From Corynebacterium kroppenstedtii DSM 44385 (GTDB lineage: Bacteria > Actinomycetota > Actinomycetes > Mycobacteriales > Mycobacteriaceae), in NCBI RefSeq assembly GCF_000023145.1, contig NC_012704.1, positions 62,001 to 126,000 on the forward strand: 64,000 bases of DNA. The letters run 5' to 3'. The notes below the pieces were generated by a model that saw nothing but the letters and a program-made list of their open reading frames with translations, was not told where the DNA came from and made no database searches. Of the stretch, positions 8,194 to 16,343 are shown in pieces. A program made the translations under genes and the position numbers. Numbering within the stretch: position 1 is the stretch's first letter; each line of letters begins with the position of its first letter.

Positions 8194-8916
8194 ATGATGA
8201 ATAGTCTCGTAGAGGTTTCAAACCTCAAGAAATCCTTCCAGATAAATAGACGGGATTATGACGAAATTCTCAAGGGGATTAATTTCTCCGCGGGGGAGGG
8301 TGAATTTGTTTCGATAGTTGGCCCGTCGGGTTCAGGAAAATCCACGTTTTTGTATTGCATATCTGGATTAGAAACGTTTGACTCCGGAAAATCAATACTC
8401 TGTGGTAATGACCTTGGCTCTATGTCGAGGAACGATCGAAGTCGTGCACGCCGACGCAATGCTAGCTTCATATTCCAGGATTACAACCTCATCGACTCCA
8501 TGACCGCACTTGAAAATGTGGAGTTGAGTCTAAAGTTCTCGAAGAAACGAGTCTCCAAGAGAGATATCCGAAGAGAATTTGAGCGTTTTGGGATCGACGA
8601 CAAGCTCAAGTTTTATCCAGCACAGCTATCAGGTGGTCAGCGGCAGCGCGTGGCGATCGTTCGAGCTCTCCTTGTCAGACCGCGTGTTCTTTTTGCTGAT
8701 GAGCCCACCGGCGCGCTCGACTCATCGTCCACCAATGTGGTGATCGGTGAGCTTTCTCGGCTGTCGTCTCGGGGTACAACGGTGATCATGGTTACTCACG
8801 ACCTGGAAATTGCGGCTCAGGCAGACAGGGCAGTCGTCATCTCCGATGGAAAGCTCGTTAGGAACTTGGTTTCGCCGACAGCTGCGTCGTTGTTCTCCGC
8901 AATCGAATCCAGATAA
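8194..8916 (+). CDS. ABC transporter ATP-binding protein (MacB/LolD-like)
   Basis: About 240 residues, the size of a single nucleotide-binding domain. All motifs are intact: Walker A GPSGSGKST, Q-loop FIFQDYN, signature LSGGQRQR, Walker B VLFADEPTGALD, switch histidine in VTHD. ADEPTGALD is typical of the LolD/MacB/lantibiotic-resistance branch that pairs with FtsX permeases. The frame is open upstream, but ATG at 8194, with GAGGTAA just before it and 5 nt after the permease stop, is the natural start. It energises the upstream permease from the cytoplasmic side. Confidence 0.92.
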   Translation: MMNSLVEVSNLKKSFQINRRDYDEILKGINFSAGEGEFVSIVGPSGSGKSTFLYCISGLETFDSGKSILCGNDLGSMSRNDRSRARRRNASFIFQDYNLIDSMTALENVELSLKFSKKRVSKRDIRREFERFGIDDKLKFYPAQLSGGQRQRVAIVRALLVRPRVLFADEPTGALDSSSTNVVIGELSRLSSRGTTVIMVTHDLEIAAQADRAVVISDGKLVRNLVSPTAASLFSAIESR

Positions 8917-8942
8917 GTGAGTGAGAGGACAAGAGGAACAAC

Positions 8943-9332
8943 ATGCCAGTGGTAGCAGCTTTGATCGCGTCGGTTGGTCTTGTGATCGTGAGTATTCTGT
9001 GCTTGACCATCCCCGAAAACGCGGTCTCGGGAAAGGTTCCGAGAAACTCGGCGATCGGTATCAGAACGGCAGAAACGAAAAAGTCTGACGAAGGTTGGGA
9101 TGTTGGACACCGTGCAGCAGCACCGATTCTCAAAAGAACGGGCATCGTCGCATTAATTCTTACAGCAGCACTTTTCTTGTCTTCTTTCTTCGGAGGTGAA
9201 ATGAGCGTCGTGGCCGTCACTTGCGGAGTGCTTGGCTACGCCGTGATCATTGGTGGGCTGTGCTGGGCGGCTGTAGTCGCCAACAACGCAGCCAAGGAGA
9301 TCAACGACCAAATGGAAGCGGAGGGGGTATAA
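8943..9332 (+). CDS. SdpI family membrane protein
   Basis: 129 residues with three or more hydrophobic helices. After the first helix comes the SdpI signature region PRNSAIGIRTAETKKSDEGW followed by D-V-G-H-R, matching the family pattern G-I-R-T...S...W...H-R. In Bacillus subtilis SdpI protects against the secreted toxin SDP and takes part in signalling; most actinobacterial relatives are uncharacterised. ATG has AGAGGAA nearby and follows the ATPase by 26 nt, so it is probably co-transcribed. Family membership looks good; immunity function here is inferred from neighbours. Confidence 0.75.
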   Translation: MPVVAALIASVGLVIVSILCLTIPENAVSGKVPRNSAIGIRTAETKKSDEGWDVGHRAAAPILKRTGIVALILTAALFLSSFFGGEMSVVAVTCGVLGYAVIIGGLCWAAVVANNAAKEINDQMEAEGV

Positions 9333-9644
9333 GTCGTCTGCTTCCGTCACGGGGCTTAGACGCGTGTGATTCTTCGCTTGCTGGGCTCTCCGAACGTGAG
9401 GGCTCCATGTCTGTCAGGGATGACGATATTATTCACTAGTGTTAAACACCGGGTTTACGTCACACACTGTCTCACACAACTCACTATTATGTCGTGCATA
9501 AATCCCCGTAGCCGCAAAGAGAACCACGGATGGAGATAATCGTTTTACTCTCGGGTTCCGAAAGGTAACCAGGATAATACTGACAACGTTCGGCTCATCT
9601 CTCACGCGATGGGGCACAAAAACCCTCAGAGAGGGAGGGCTTTT

Positions 9645-9818
9645 ATGACGACGTGGAAAGCTAGCAGCGGTACTTCTTTTACGGACGAAGATCTTGAAAA
9701 GTGGGCCAGGATTCAGGAGTCTGATGAGCCGTTTACTGGAGGACACCTTGGCTCTTCCCGTCCGGGTAGCCTAGTAAGCATTGGTAATCAGACATTTCCG
9801 GATAGTTACCTGCCCTGA
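9645..9818 (+). CDS. Short protein resembling the N-terminus of a ribbon-helix-helix antitoxin
   Basis: 57 residues. A very good Shine-Dalgarno (GAGGGAGGG) stands about 5 nt before the ATG. The sequence has SFTDEDLEKWARIQESDEP followed by SRPGSLVSIG, like the N-terminal leader of actinobacterial CopG/RHH-type antitoxins (T-D-E-D-x-E-x-W...G-R-P-x-S-x-G). In those proteins the DNA-binding RHH segment follows; here the frame stops first. It may be a truncated antitoxin, with no toxin gene beside it, or an independent small protein. Confidence 0.45.
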   Translation: MTTWKASSGTSFTDEDLEKWARIQESDEPFTGGHLGSSRPGSLVSIGNQTFPDSYLP

Positions 9819-9870
9819 GATATCGGAGCGCGAGGATACCCATGCGAATGCCGCATCATAACCCTCCCGC

Positions 9871-9885
9871 AATAACCGGGTTATT
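9871..9885. terminator. Small palindrome between convergent genes
   Basis: AATAACC and GGTTATT around a single G, overlapping the stop of the minus-strand ABC exporter. Possible weak bidirectional terminator between that gene and the antitoxin-like gene. Confidence 0.3.
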
Positions 9886-11535
9886 CATTAATACCTTTCT
9901 CACTTGCCGGAACGTCGTCTTCGACAAGTTTGCCACCGGTAAGTCGTAGAACACGGTCCGCTCGTTTAATGACATTCCTATCGTGCGATGCGAAGATGAC
10001 CGTCGCATCAATGTTTAGGAGACGTTCCATTGCCAGCTCTGCTGAACTTGCGTCAAGAGCTGATGTTGGCTCATCGACCAAGACGACCGACGAGTCTTGC
10101 AAGATTGCACGGATGATTGCTACCCGCTGACGCTCGCCTCCTGATAGACCGCTGTTGCTATAGCCCACTGGGCGGTTCAAGCCGTCGGAACTGGCGAATT
10201 TATCTAGCCCGAACTGCTCGAGCAAGGTGATTAGGGTGTCATCCGAGGGAGCATGATTTGTTCCCAGAATTAAGTTGTTCCTTAGGGATGTCGGCAGTAG
10301 GTCAGGTTCTTGCTCGACATAAGTTATCGCCTTCCGCAAATCCCGCATACACCAGTCTTTGAGGGAACGGCCACCCACACGAATGTCACCGGCGGACGGA
10401 TCGTAAAAACGAAGGATAAGTCCGAACAAAGTGGTTTTTCCGCTCCCGGATACCCCTGAGAGTGCTATCTTTTCACCGCGTTTAATCGCTGCGGATACGT
10501 CATTCAGTATTGTTTGGCCGTTACGAAAATAAGAGACAGATTCGAATTCAACGGCGCCTTCGACGCTGACATCACGCGAGCGGGTGAAACCATCCTCATC
10601 CCGATTTTCGATATCGAGGCTGAAAAGATCGTCGATTCGTTCCAGAGCCCCCTTAGCCTCGAATAAGGTGCCAAAAGACTGGGTTACCTGCGCAACGGGA
10701 GCGAGCATTAGAAATAGAGCCGTAACGAAGATAGTAAGGGTCTCTGCCGATAAATCTCCGTTGTTCAATCGGATCGAACCGACGAGAGCAACCGTGACGA
10801 GCGCTAAGTACGATGCGACCGTACTGAGGGGCTCAAGGACGGCCTCGACAAGGCTCATTTTTCGCCGATGCTGGTAGGCATGGTCAATCTCAACGGATAT
10901 GTCTCTCGCAACCTTCGATTCAGACCGAAAGGCCTTAATCGTGCGGAATGCCGATAGAGCCGGCTGCAATATATCTCCCAGGGCGGCGAGGTGATCTTGC
11001 ACTCTCGATGAGAGGCTCCGGAGGGAACTCGAAACGAGCACGATGATTACCAAAGCTATCAGGAGAACCGCGATGACGACGAGAAGTAACTTCCAGTCCA
11101 CAACCGCCATGTAAACGAGCGAACCGATGATGACTGTGAAGCCACCAACAAAGTCGATGACCGTCGACGAAAAGGCGGTGCTGACGATCGAGGTATCCGA
11201 CGTAATACGACTAGTGAAACTGCCGGCCCCTCTTTTCTCAAATTCGCTCATTTTCAAATAGAGAAGATGATCTGTGATCTTCTTGCGCATGTCACGGACA
11301 GCTCGATCTGCCGCAATAGAAGTCACATAGGTGGTCGAGGCTGTAAACACTGATGTCGCCAGAAGCGTCAGCAATAGTGGTGTAAGCGGCTTATAGAAAT
11401 TACCTTCACTCACGCTAGACAGAAGCTGACTGACGAGTGCGGCAAAAGCAGAGTTGTTGCGGTGGCGCATAATGAAAGAGCAAGGCCCAGCGTTAATAGC
11501 CCGGCAATACCTCGAAGGAGAGAACTAATCGTCAT
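9881..11535 (-). pseudogene. ABC exporter (fused TM-NBD), broken by a frameshift near its 5' end
   Basis: The long frame (from 11470, 529 residues) is a half-size ABC exporter: TM helices, then an ATPase with Walker A GVSGSGKTT, signature LSGGERQR, Walker B VVLVDEPTSALD and the H-loop FASHD. It lacks TM1. A second frame, from an ATG at 11535 with AAGGAAAT upstream, encodes exactly that missing segment (TISSLLRGIAGLLTLGLALS...ATTLLLP) and ends soon after. Adding one base near 11441 would fuse both into a normal ~551-residue exporter. So the gene carries a 1-nt deletion, real or from sequencing. An internal start at 11470 would yield a protein without TM1. Substrate unknown; peptide export would suit the neighbourhood. 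Confidence 0.75.
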
Positions 11536-12529
11536 AGATTTATATTTCCTTGGCGATCTTTGTGGGAGTGTTTACGTTGGCCTCACGCCGAAGTTGAGTG
11601 ATCTCGTTTAGTACTGCGCAGCGGATGTCGAAAGTGGACTATTTCTGGTGTTCATAACGTGCGCAACAAACGCGCAGTGCGTCTTGCTCTTAAAGCATCA
11701 TTATCCCCCGGTCAACGATGAACGCCTGTATGAGCCGGCCCGTGTGGAAAAGCCTCGATGGTGTGTAAAACTCATACTGACCAGTGTCTGGACAGTAACG
11801 GAGTTCAAAACTCGAATCTCCAGGCAGAGTGAATCTGCACATTGACAGGCGTTGCTCTCAAGGCAATTGTGGTAGTAGCAGATGCTGCCGTTATTCGTGA
11901 CAGGAACTTACAATCTGGCCCCATTCACGATTTATCCAGAGCAAGCGCTTAAAGCTACCGTGTATGCAAACATATACCACATCAAGGCAGGGCTTTAGAG
12001 AAATAGTTACTGAGGTTAGGTGCAGCACAAAGGGTACGGCGGAAGATGAGAAGCACTAGGTTCGGGCTACCTCTGATGTGGCCGCGGAGTCCCACTTAGG
12101 CCATTAATTCATGGTTTCCTTGAGGTCGTCTCCACATCCGGCACCGATTTCTCGGCTTGGTGGCAGCAGTCCGTCATGCGGCAGGATTAGGGTCTGGCTA
12201 TAGCGGAGTTCTGTCGTTGGTACAGGGGATAGGTGAGGCAAGTGGCGAAATTGGGGAGGGTGGCTGCTTCTTCATAGTGTCGGTGTCAATGGCAGGCGAC
12301 TTCGAGGGCGCTAAGAAGATAATTTTATGAACGCCGCTCCACCTTGAAAACCAATTCGGTGATTGATGCGCGATTACTTATTTTCTATTGAGTGAAGCTA
12401 ATACCTCGACTATCCTCCTCACTGAGGGCGATTGATTAGAATGTATTCGTTTGTGCAGGCACCCTTGTCGTGTGGCCGTGGATGCTAGGCCTCTTCAATG
12501 GCCATAAGCCATCCCATTGGAGGGAAGAC
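11536..12529. other. Long intergenic region, no supported gene
   Basis: Nearly 1 kb with no frame that has both a good start signal and recognisable content. A 65-codon plus-strand frame (11648-11845) lacks a Shine-Dalgarno. Minus-strand sequence around 12110-12290 reads plausibly over short runs (GAGCGDDLKETMN) but is interrupted by stops. Probably decayed DNA plus the promoter for the small gene at 12530. Confidence 0.4.
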
Positions 12530-12700
12530 ATGAACCGCGGAAAACTTTCTCCAAACGCCATTATTGTTCTACTTTTCGGAGTAGCTATATCCCTTTATCT
12601 AGGGTTTTCCCATCATTCCGTTGTGGGAGCAGTCATATTTCTCGTCATCACTGCTATAGGAGCTTTCCTGGTAAATAGGTCTAAAACAGGACGAGGATGA
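12530..12700 (+). CDS. Small two-helix membrane protein
   Basis: 56 residues: short basic N-terminus (MNRGKLSPN) then two hydrophobic helices (AIIVLLFGVAISLYLGF and VVGAVIFLVITAIGAFLV) and a basic tail. GGAGGG stands 7 nt before the ATG, a strong signal that the gene is real; the frame extends upstream but without a better start. No family recognised. Resembles the small membrane protein at 13318 in design, not in sequence. Confidence 0.6.
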   Translation: MNRGKLSPNAIIVLLFGVAISLYLGFSHHSVVGAVIFLVITAIGAFLVNRSKTGRG

Positions 12701-12827
12701 GATCGGGAGCGGTCCACTCGTCTTCGCTGTAGGAGACGTGCGCGGGGCCTACCCATGTCTGGAGGAAGTGACATCCTGGTGCCGGCCACTACTACCACAC
12801 GACGTTTGCGTAAATTAAAACAACAAG

Positions 12828-13096
12828 CTAAACAGCAAGAGAAACAGCCAAAATAACAGCGACGGCAATAAGAAGCGCCACAACTACATTTTTAACGTTC
12901 AGCCTTTCCTTTGATGCAAAGAGGCTAATTAATGCTACTGCCATGCACGGATACACAATTTTAACGTAATTGTCATGGACCCATCCGGATTGTGAAAAAC
13001 AGTCGCGAATACAAGGCACACCAAGGCTAGAACGAATATGAACCGACGTATATTATCGCTCGTAAATGTTTGAGTGCTCGTACGATGATTTATCAA
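12828..13096 (-). pseudogene. Small membrane protein, frameshifted
   Basis: A TTG at 13096 with GAGGAAGGAA just upstream opens a frame encoding INHRTSTQTFTSDNIRRF and a hydrophobic helix up to FHNPDG. A second frame continues from the same point (WVHDNYVKIVYP...) with two more helices and stops at 12828. Joined near 12980-12990 they would form an ~88-residue three-helix membrane protein. The break could be a true mutation or a sequence error. Function unknown. Confidence 0.45.
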
Positions 13097-13317
13097 TGGT
13101 TTTCCTTCCTCAGTGTCCCTAGGTGACGGCTGCTGGTTAGTGGCAGTCAGCAGCTCACAGAACCCAAGTATAGGCTACACAATATTAAATTAGTATAGTT
13201 TGCGAACGGGTTTTTGGTTAGCATGTACATCAGAGATGGCTACTGCCTTAAATATCACCCAACCGGGTTTCCGGCCTCACCACACATAAGAGAGACGGAC
13301 AGGAAAGGATGCGTACT

Positions 13318-13545
13318 ATGAGCAACCAATCCAACCATCCACCCGCGCAGCGGATTACTCGAGCAATGCTCTTAGTCCTGGTCATCGCCGTGGGCGTTAT
13401 GGTCATTGAGTGGTTGTTGCTCAGTGCGCTGAACGTCGGGAACCGCGTCACGGTTTTCGTCATCGTGGCGGCTATTACCTCAGTAACAATTGGATCCGTT
13501 GTAGGGCAATGGACTCGAAAGCGGTGGCACAAAGAAAAAGCCTAA
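13318..13545 (+). CDS. Small two-helix membrane protein
   Basis: 75 residues: hydrophilic start MSNQSNHPPAQRITR, two hydrophobic helices (AMLLVLVIAVGVMVIEWLLL and VTVFVIVAAITSVTIGSVVG) and a strongly basic end (WTRKRWHKEKA). GGAAAGG precedes the ATG at 13318 at good distance; an ATG at 13309 lies too close to it. The cytoplasmic basic tail and two-helix layout are common in uncharacterised actinobacterial proteins. No function assigned. Confidence 0.6.
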   Translation: MSNQSNHPPAQRITRAMLLVLVIAVGVMVIEWLLLSALNVGNRVTVFVIVAAITSVTIGSVVGQWTRKRWHKEKA

Positions 13546-13614
13546 ATACACTCTTGCAGGAGTCTAGTGCGGCACCATCTCTGCCACACGCACGTGCTCG
13601 CATACACTAGCGGC

Positions 13615-13908
13615 ATGAGTTCTTTTCCGGTGACGGCTATTCGCGATTCGTCAATTAAGCTCGGTCAATTCATTAAACTGGCCAGCCTCGTTGAAACCGG
13701 TGGTGAAGCAAAGGAAGTGATTTCCGCGGGGCGCGTCGAGGTCAACGGCCAGGTTGAAACCCACAGGGGGCACACCCTGCATCACGGTGACGTCGTCACT
13801 ATCGGTTCTATAGGAGCAGAAGTGGGTGGCCCCGATAACGAGGATGACTACTTCGATGAAGCCACCGCCGACGACGATTTCGACCCGGAAAAGTGGAGGA
13901 ACATGTAA
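13615..13908 (+). CDS. S4-domain RNA-binding protein
   Basis: 97 residues. Residues about 10-65 form an S4 domain: IKLGQFIKLASLVETGGEAK, VISAGRVEVNGQVETHRG, LHHGDVVTIG. This fold binds structured RNA, often rRNA; the small stand-alone type resembles YbcJ/RqcP-like proteins. The acidic tail (DNEDDYFDEATADDDFDPEKW) is a corynebacterial-looking extension. The frame is open from 13567, but the ATG at 13615 starts the domain correctly. No clear Shine-Dalgarno; leaderless translation possible. It overlaps the next gene by one base (TAATG). Confidence 0.85.
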   Translation: MSSFPVTAIRDSSIKLGQFIKLASLVETGGEAKEVISAGRVEVNGQVETHRGHTLHHGDVVTIGSIGAEVGGPDNEDDYFDEATADDDFDPEKWRNM

Positions 13909-14750
13909 TGCCCGCCTTTTTCGCTAGTGAAGGCATGCCCTTCTGGAACGAATTGCGCACGTATGACCTCGAGCGCTCCTCGGACTTTTACCGCGGCTTG
14001 TTCGGCTGGGAGATCGACAGCGCGGACAACAGCGCAAACAGCAGCGGCTACTACTACGCACGCAAGCAGGGAATGCCCATCGCGGGCATCATTCCGGTGG
14101 CATCAGACATCGGTAGCACCGCCCAGCATCAACCGAACCAATGGATGCTGTCTTTCCTTACCGACGACGTTCGCGCGGTAGCCGACCGATCTCGCGAACA
14201 CGGCGGAACCGCCGGTGAGCCGGTCGACGGGCCGCGGGGACCGATGGTGGCCGCGACGGATATCGTCGGCGCACAGTTAGGGTTCATCCATCCGGCGTCG
14301 GAACCATTCATCGCTGGCGGGGAGCCAGGCACGCCCGTGTGGCATGAGCTCGCGGCCATTCTCCCCGACGGGGTGAGCATCGATGACGTCGCGACGTATT
14401 ACACGCAGGTGGCGCGGTGGAACACCATGCGTCACGGGGAGGGTGCCCACACGGTCATCACTGCCGTGAGTGAAGGGGGCGCCTACGCCGGGGTGTGGTT
14501 CCCCGGGGAGCAAGGAGCCGCCGAGTTGAATGCGTCGGGGTCCCGATGGACGACGTATTTCGGGGTCGAGAACATTGTCGACGCCGCCGAGTACGCGCAG
14601 GCACACGGTGGGGACATCATCGTCCAGCCGCAAAACACCGAGTTCGGCCAGATCGCGATCCTGGCGGACCCCACTGGCGCTGCGCTGACAGTATGCGAGG
14701 CCCCGGAGCATGTGGAGGAACCGCATGAAGGGGACAACATTTTCGGCTAA
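13908..14750 (+). CDS. VOC (glyoxalase/bleomycin-resistance) superfamily protein, two VOC domains
   Basis: 280 residues made of two VOC modules: residues about 10-130 (FWNELRTYDLERSSDFYRGL...ATDIVGAQLGFI) and 145-265 (VWHELAAILPDG...ILADPTGAALTVCE). FYRGLFGWEI and DPTGA are typical. Such tandem-VOC proteins in Streptomyces and relatives (hydroxylase-like) bind a divalent metal between the repeats; reaction unknown here. The ATG overlaps the S4 gene's stop, with GGAGG inside the end of that gene, so the pair is translationally coupled. Confidence 0.85.
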   Translation: MPAFFASEGMPFWNELRTYDLERSSDFYRGLFGWEIDSADNSANSSGYYYARKQGMPIAGIIPVASDIGSTAQHQPNQWMLSFLTDDVRAVADRSREHGGTAGEPVDGPRGPMVAATDIVGAQLGFIHPASEPFIAGGEPGTPVWHELAAILPDGVSIDDVATYYTQVARWNTMRHGEGAHTVITAVSEGGAYAGVWFPGEQGAAELNASGSRWTTYFGVENIVDAAEYAQAHGGDIIVQPQNTEFGQIAILADPTGAALTVCEAPEHVEEPHEGDNIFG

Positions 14751-14789
14751 CTAAAATGCGCGGAGCCTCCGCCCGCATGTCCCGTTGAG

Positions 14790-14949
14790 GTACACCTCAA
14801 TGAGGTAGATGACGTTGGGGGTGCGTGTTCGGGTGGCGGTCGGGACCTAGACCTAGACATGGCAGCGACGGAAGCTCGGCGACGATGGCGATGCATTCTT
14901 GGTCATTTTCCGACCAGGACACGTGGTAGGTGTATTTGTGGATATCCAC
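14790..14949 (-). pseudogene. Remnant of a HicB-family antitoxin gene
   Basis: From a GTG at 14949 the minus strand reads VDIHKYTYHVSWSENDQE, then CIAIVAELPSLPCLG, before becoming meaningless (PDRHPNTHPQ) and hitting a stop near 14790. The start matches the actinobacterial HicB antitoxin N-terminus (Y-T-Y-x-V-x-W-S...E-x-x-x-x-x-A-E-F-P-S-L-S-W-L). The rest of the protein is missing or out of frame and no HicA toxin gene is adjacent, so I treat it as a relic. Confidence 0.5.
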
Positions 14950-14969
14950 CTAGATTGGGTCTGTTCCCC

Positions 14970-15042
14970 AACACTCAGGGGCACTTTACTATTGAGTGTT
15001 ACAGGGGTGCAGGTTTACGGTGCACTTAAAGTTGTAAACCTG
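14970..15042. repeat. Two tandem hairpins with matching 15-nt loops
   Basis: Hairpin 1: AACACTCA (14970-14977), loop GGGGCACTTTACTAT, TGAGTGTT (14993-15000). Hairpin 2: CAGGTTTAC (15010-15018), loop GGTGCACTTAAAGTT, GTAAACCTG (15034-15042). Both stems are perfect but different in sequence. Both loops are 15 nt and agree at 10 of 15 positions. Nine nt separate the hairpins. Conserved loop with divergent stems suggests a structure recognised as folded DNA or RNA. Function unknown. Confidence 0.6.
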
Positions 15043-15378
15043 TAAAACTCCCACTGGTACGGTAAAAGACATAGCCCATGATTAGCGACTTAGTGACGAT
15101 CAACGCGAAAAACGGCTTGTGAAACCCCCAACTGTGGATATGGCGCGGAAGCTCCCTAAAACGCTCGATACGTGCGTCTGCTCACCTATCAGCAACTTCG
15201 GCCAAAGAGAAAAGTTAACACCAGGAATAACGCCACCGGATAGGCGCGCCAGCGACTAGTCTCGGCGGGCTTGGTGGTGGATATAGTGAGGTGTCTAATC
15301 GGCGGTACTGCACGTTGGCGCCTGAATCAAGAGGTCACGGCATTTTTCTTTGGTGTTCTTCGCCGAGGTTGCGGATCG
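15043..15378. other. Intergenic region, nothing recognised
   Basis: About 340 nt downstream of the hairpins and downstream of the inverted secreted-protein cassette. No frame with start signal, no clear terminator. Confidence 0.4.
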
Positions 15379-15810
15379 TTATCTCGGAGAAACAGATCCT
15401 AGAGGGAACCCTCTGCCATCGCTTGACAAATTGACGGCGTTTACGTGACTGGTAAATTCCCTAGGTACTGTCTCTTCACCCAAAGCCAAGTCATACCATA
15501 GCCTGGATACATTAGCTCCTTCGCTGGCGGGTTCGTCAACGTCTTTAGCCACACATGAAAGGCTATATAAACCCCATTCAGATTCATCAAATGGGTAAGT
15601 GCCAAAGTCTCGCATGTCCCTACGGAAATCTAGCATCATGACTTCGCGATATAATTCATCTCCTCCACGTGTAATCTCGTCAGTTACATAGAGTATCTCT
15701 GTGATTTCTCGAGCCTTATCTATCCTTTTTAAATACTGTTTATGAAATCGTTCAAGGTCAGACTCTCGAGCGAGGAAATAGGTTGTAAAAAGAAGGGTTT
15801 CGCCTAGCAT
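15379..15810 (-). CDS. Small partner protein of secreted copy B (candidate immunity protein)
   Basis: 143 residues from ATG 15810 (a GTG at 15825 that overlaps the upstream gene is an alternative). No signal peptide or membrane helix. N-terminus MLGETLLFTTYFLARESDL parallels the partner of copy A (ET-x-x-F-x-T-x-F-x-x-R...DL), and a helix ending in AREIT follows, as ALRIT does in copy A. The later half is predicted beta-rich with little further identity. It starts 1 nt after the stop of the secreted gene, so translation is coupled. Intracellular antagonist or chaperone of the secreted protein is inferred from the repeated arrangement. Confidence 0.6.
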   Translation of the reverse strand: MLGETLLFTTYFLARESDLERFHKQYLKRIDKAREITEILYVTDEITRGGDELYREVMMLDFRRDMRDFGTYPFDESEWGLYSLSCVAKDVDEPASEGANVSRLWYDLALGEETVPREFTSHVNAVNLSSDGRGFPLGSVSPR

Positions 15811-15811
15811 A

Positions 15812-16132
15812 TTAAATCGGATCACCGCCTACAGTGAAAGCTCCAGAATTTGTATACCTAGACTGAGTTTGACAGTGCCTTTTATGCGCATTTTTTCCGA
15901 ATTTATTCGTGTATAAATCCGCATCTTTCTCAGCTTTTTTAGCACTCTTAGGATGATTACCGTAAATCAATCCTACTTTTGGGTTTCCTGGTCCGTTCTT
16001 CACTACTTGGCACTTCACTGTGTACATGCCCAGTTCATTTTTTGTCTCAGCCGAGAAAGCTGGAGCTGGGCTAACGAGCGGTAGCGAAATGGCAACCGGA
16101 ATAGAGATAATCCACCTGGAGGTTTTAGACAT
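15812..16132 (-). CDS. Small secreted protein with two conserved cysteines (copy B)
   Basis: 106 residues from ATG 16132 (a TTG at 16144 is also possible). Signal peptide SKTSRWIISIPVAISLPLV with cleavage near AFSA. The mature part shares YTVKCQV, PGNP, YGNH, AEKDADL, KFG-N and KRHC-TQ with the product at 5717-6055; roughly half of ~75 aligned residues are identical, including both cysteines. No known family recognised. It is followed at once by its partner gene, in the same order as copy A but on the other strand. Confidence 0.7.
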   Translation of the reverse strand: MSKTSRWIISIPVAISLPLVSPAPAFSAETKNELGMYTVKCQVVKNGPGNPKVGLIYGNHPKSAKKAEKDADLYTNKFGKNAHKRHCQTQSRYTNSGAFTVGGDPI

Positions 16133-16343
16133 ACTTCTTAGCAAAGTTCTACCCTATCTACTCTCAGGTTTCCGCGGATGATCCATTTAACATTTGACCT
16201 GATACCTGGAGCAATCGTCTTACAGACGCTGTTTTTAGCGCCCAAAATCGGTACACCTTATGCGTTATTTACCTTAGGTTGGTCGAAATCGACTATGTCT
16301 GTGGAAATGATGGGGTACATTCCCACTCGCACCTCGCCTGAAC

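Noticed and set aside
11648..11845. A 65-codon plus-strand frame in the 1-kb gap
   Set aside because: No Shine-Dalgarno, atypical composition, no recognisable motif.
5717..16132. A composite transposon bounded by inverted copies of the secreted-protein module
   Set aside because: The copies are only about half identical at the protein level, no transposase or terminal inverted repeats were found, so they are diverged paralogues rather than mobile-element ends.
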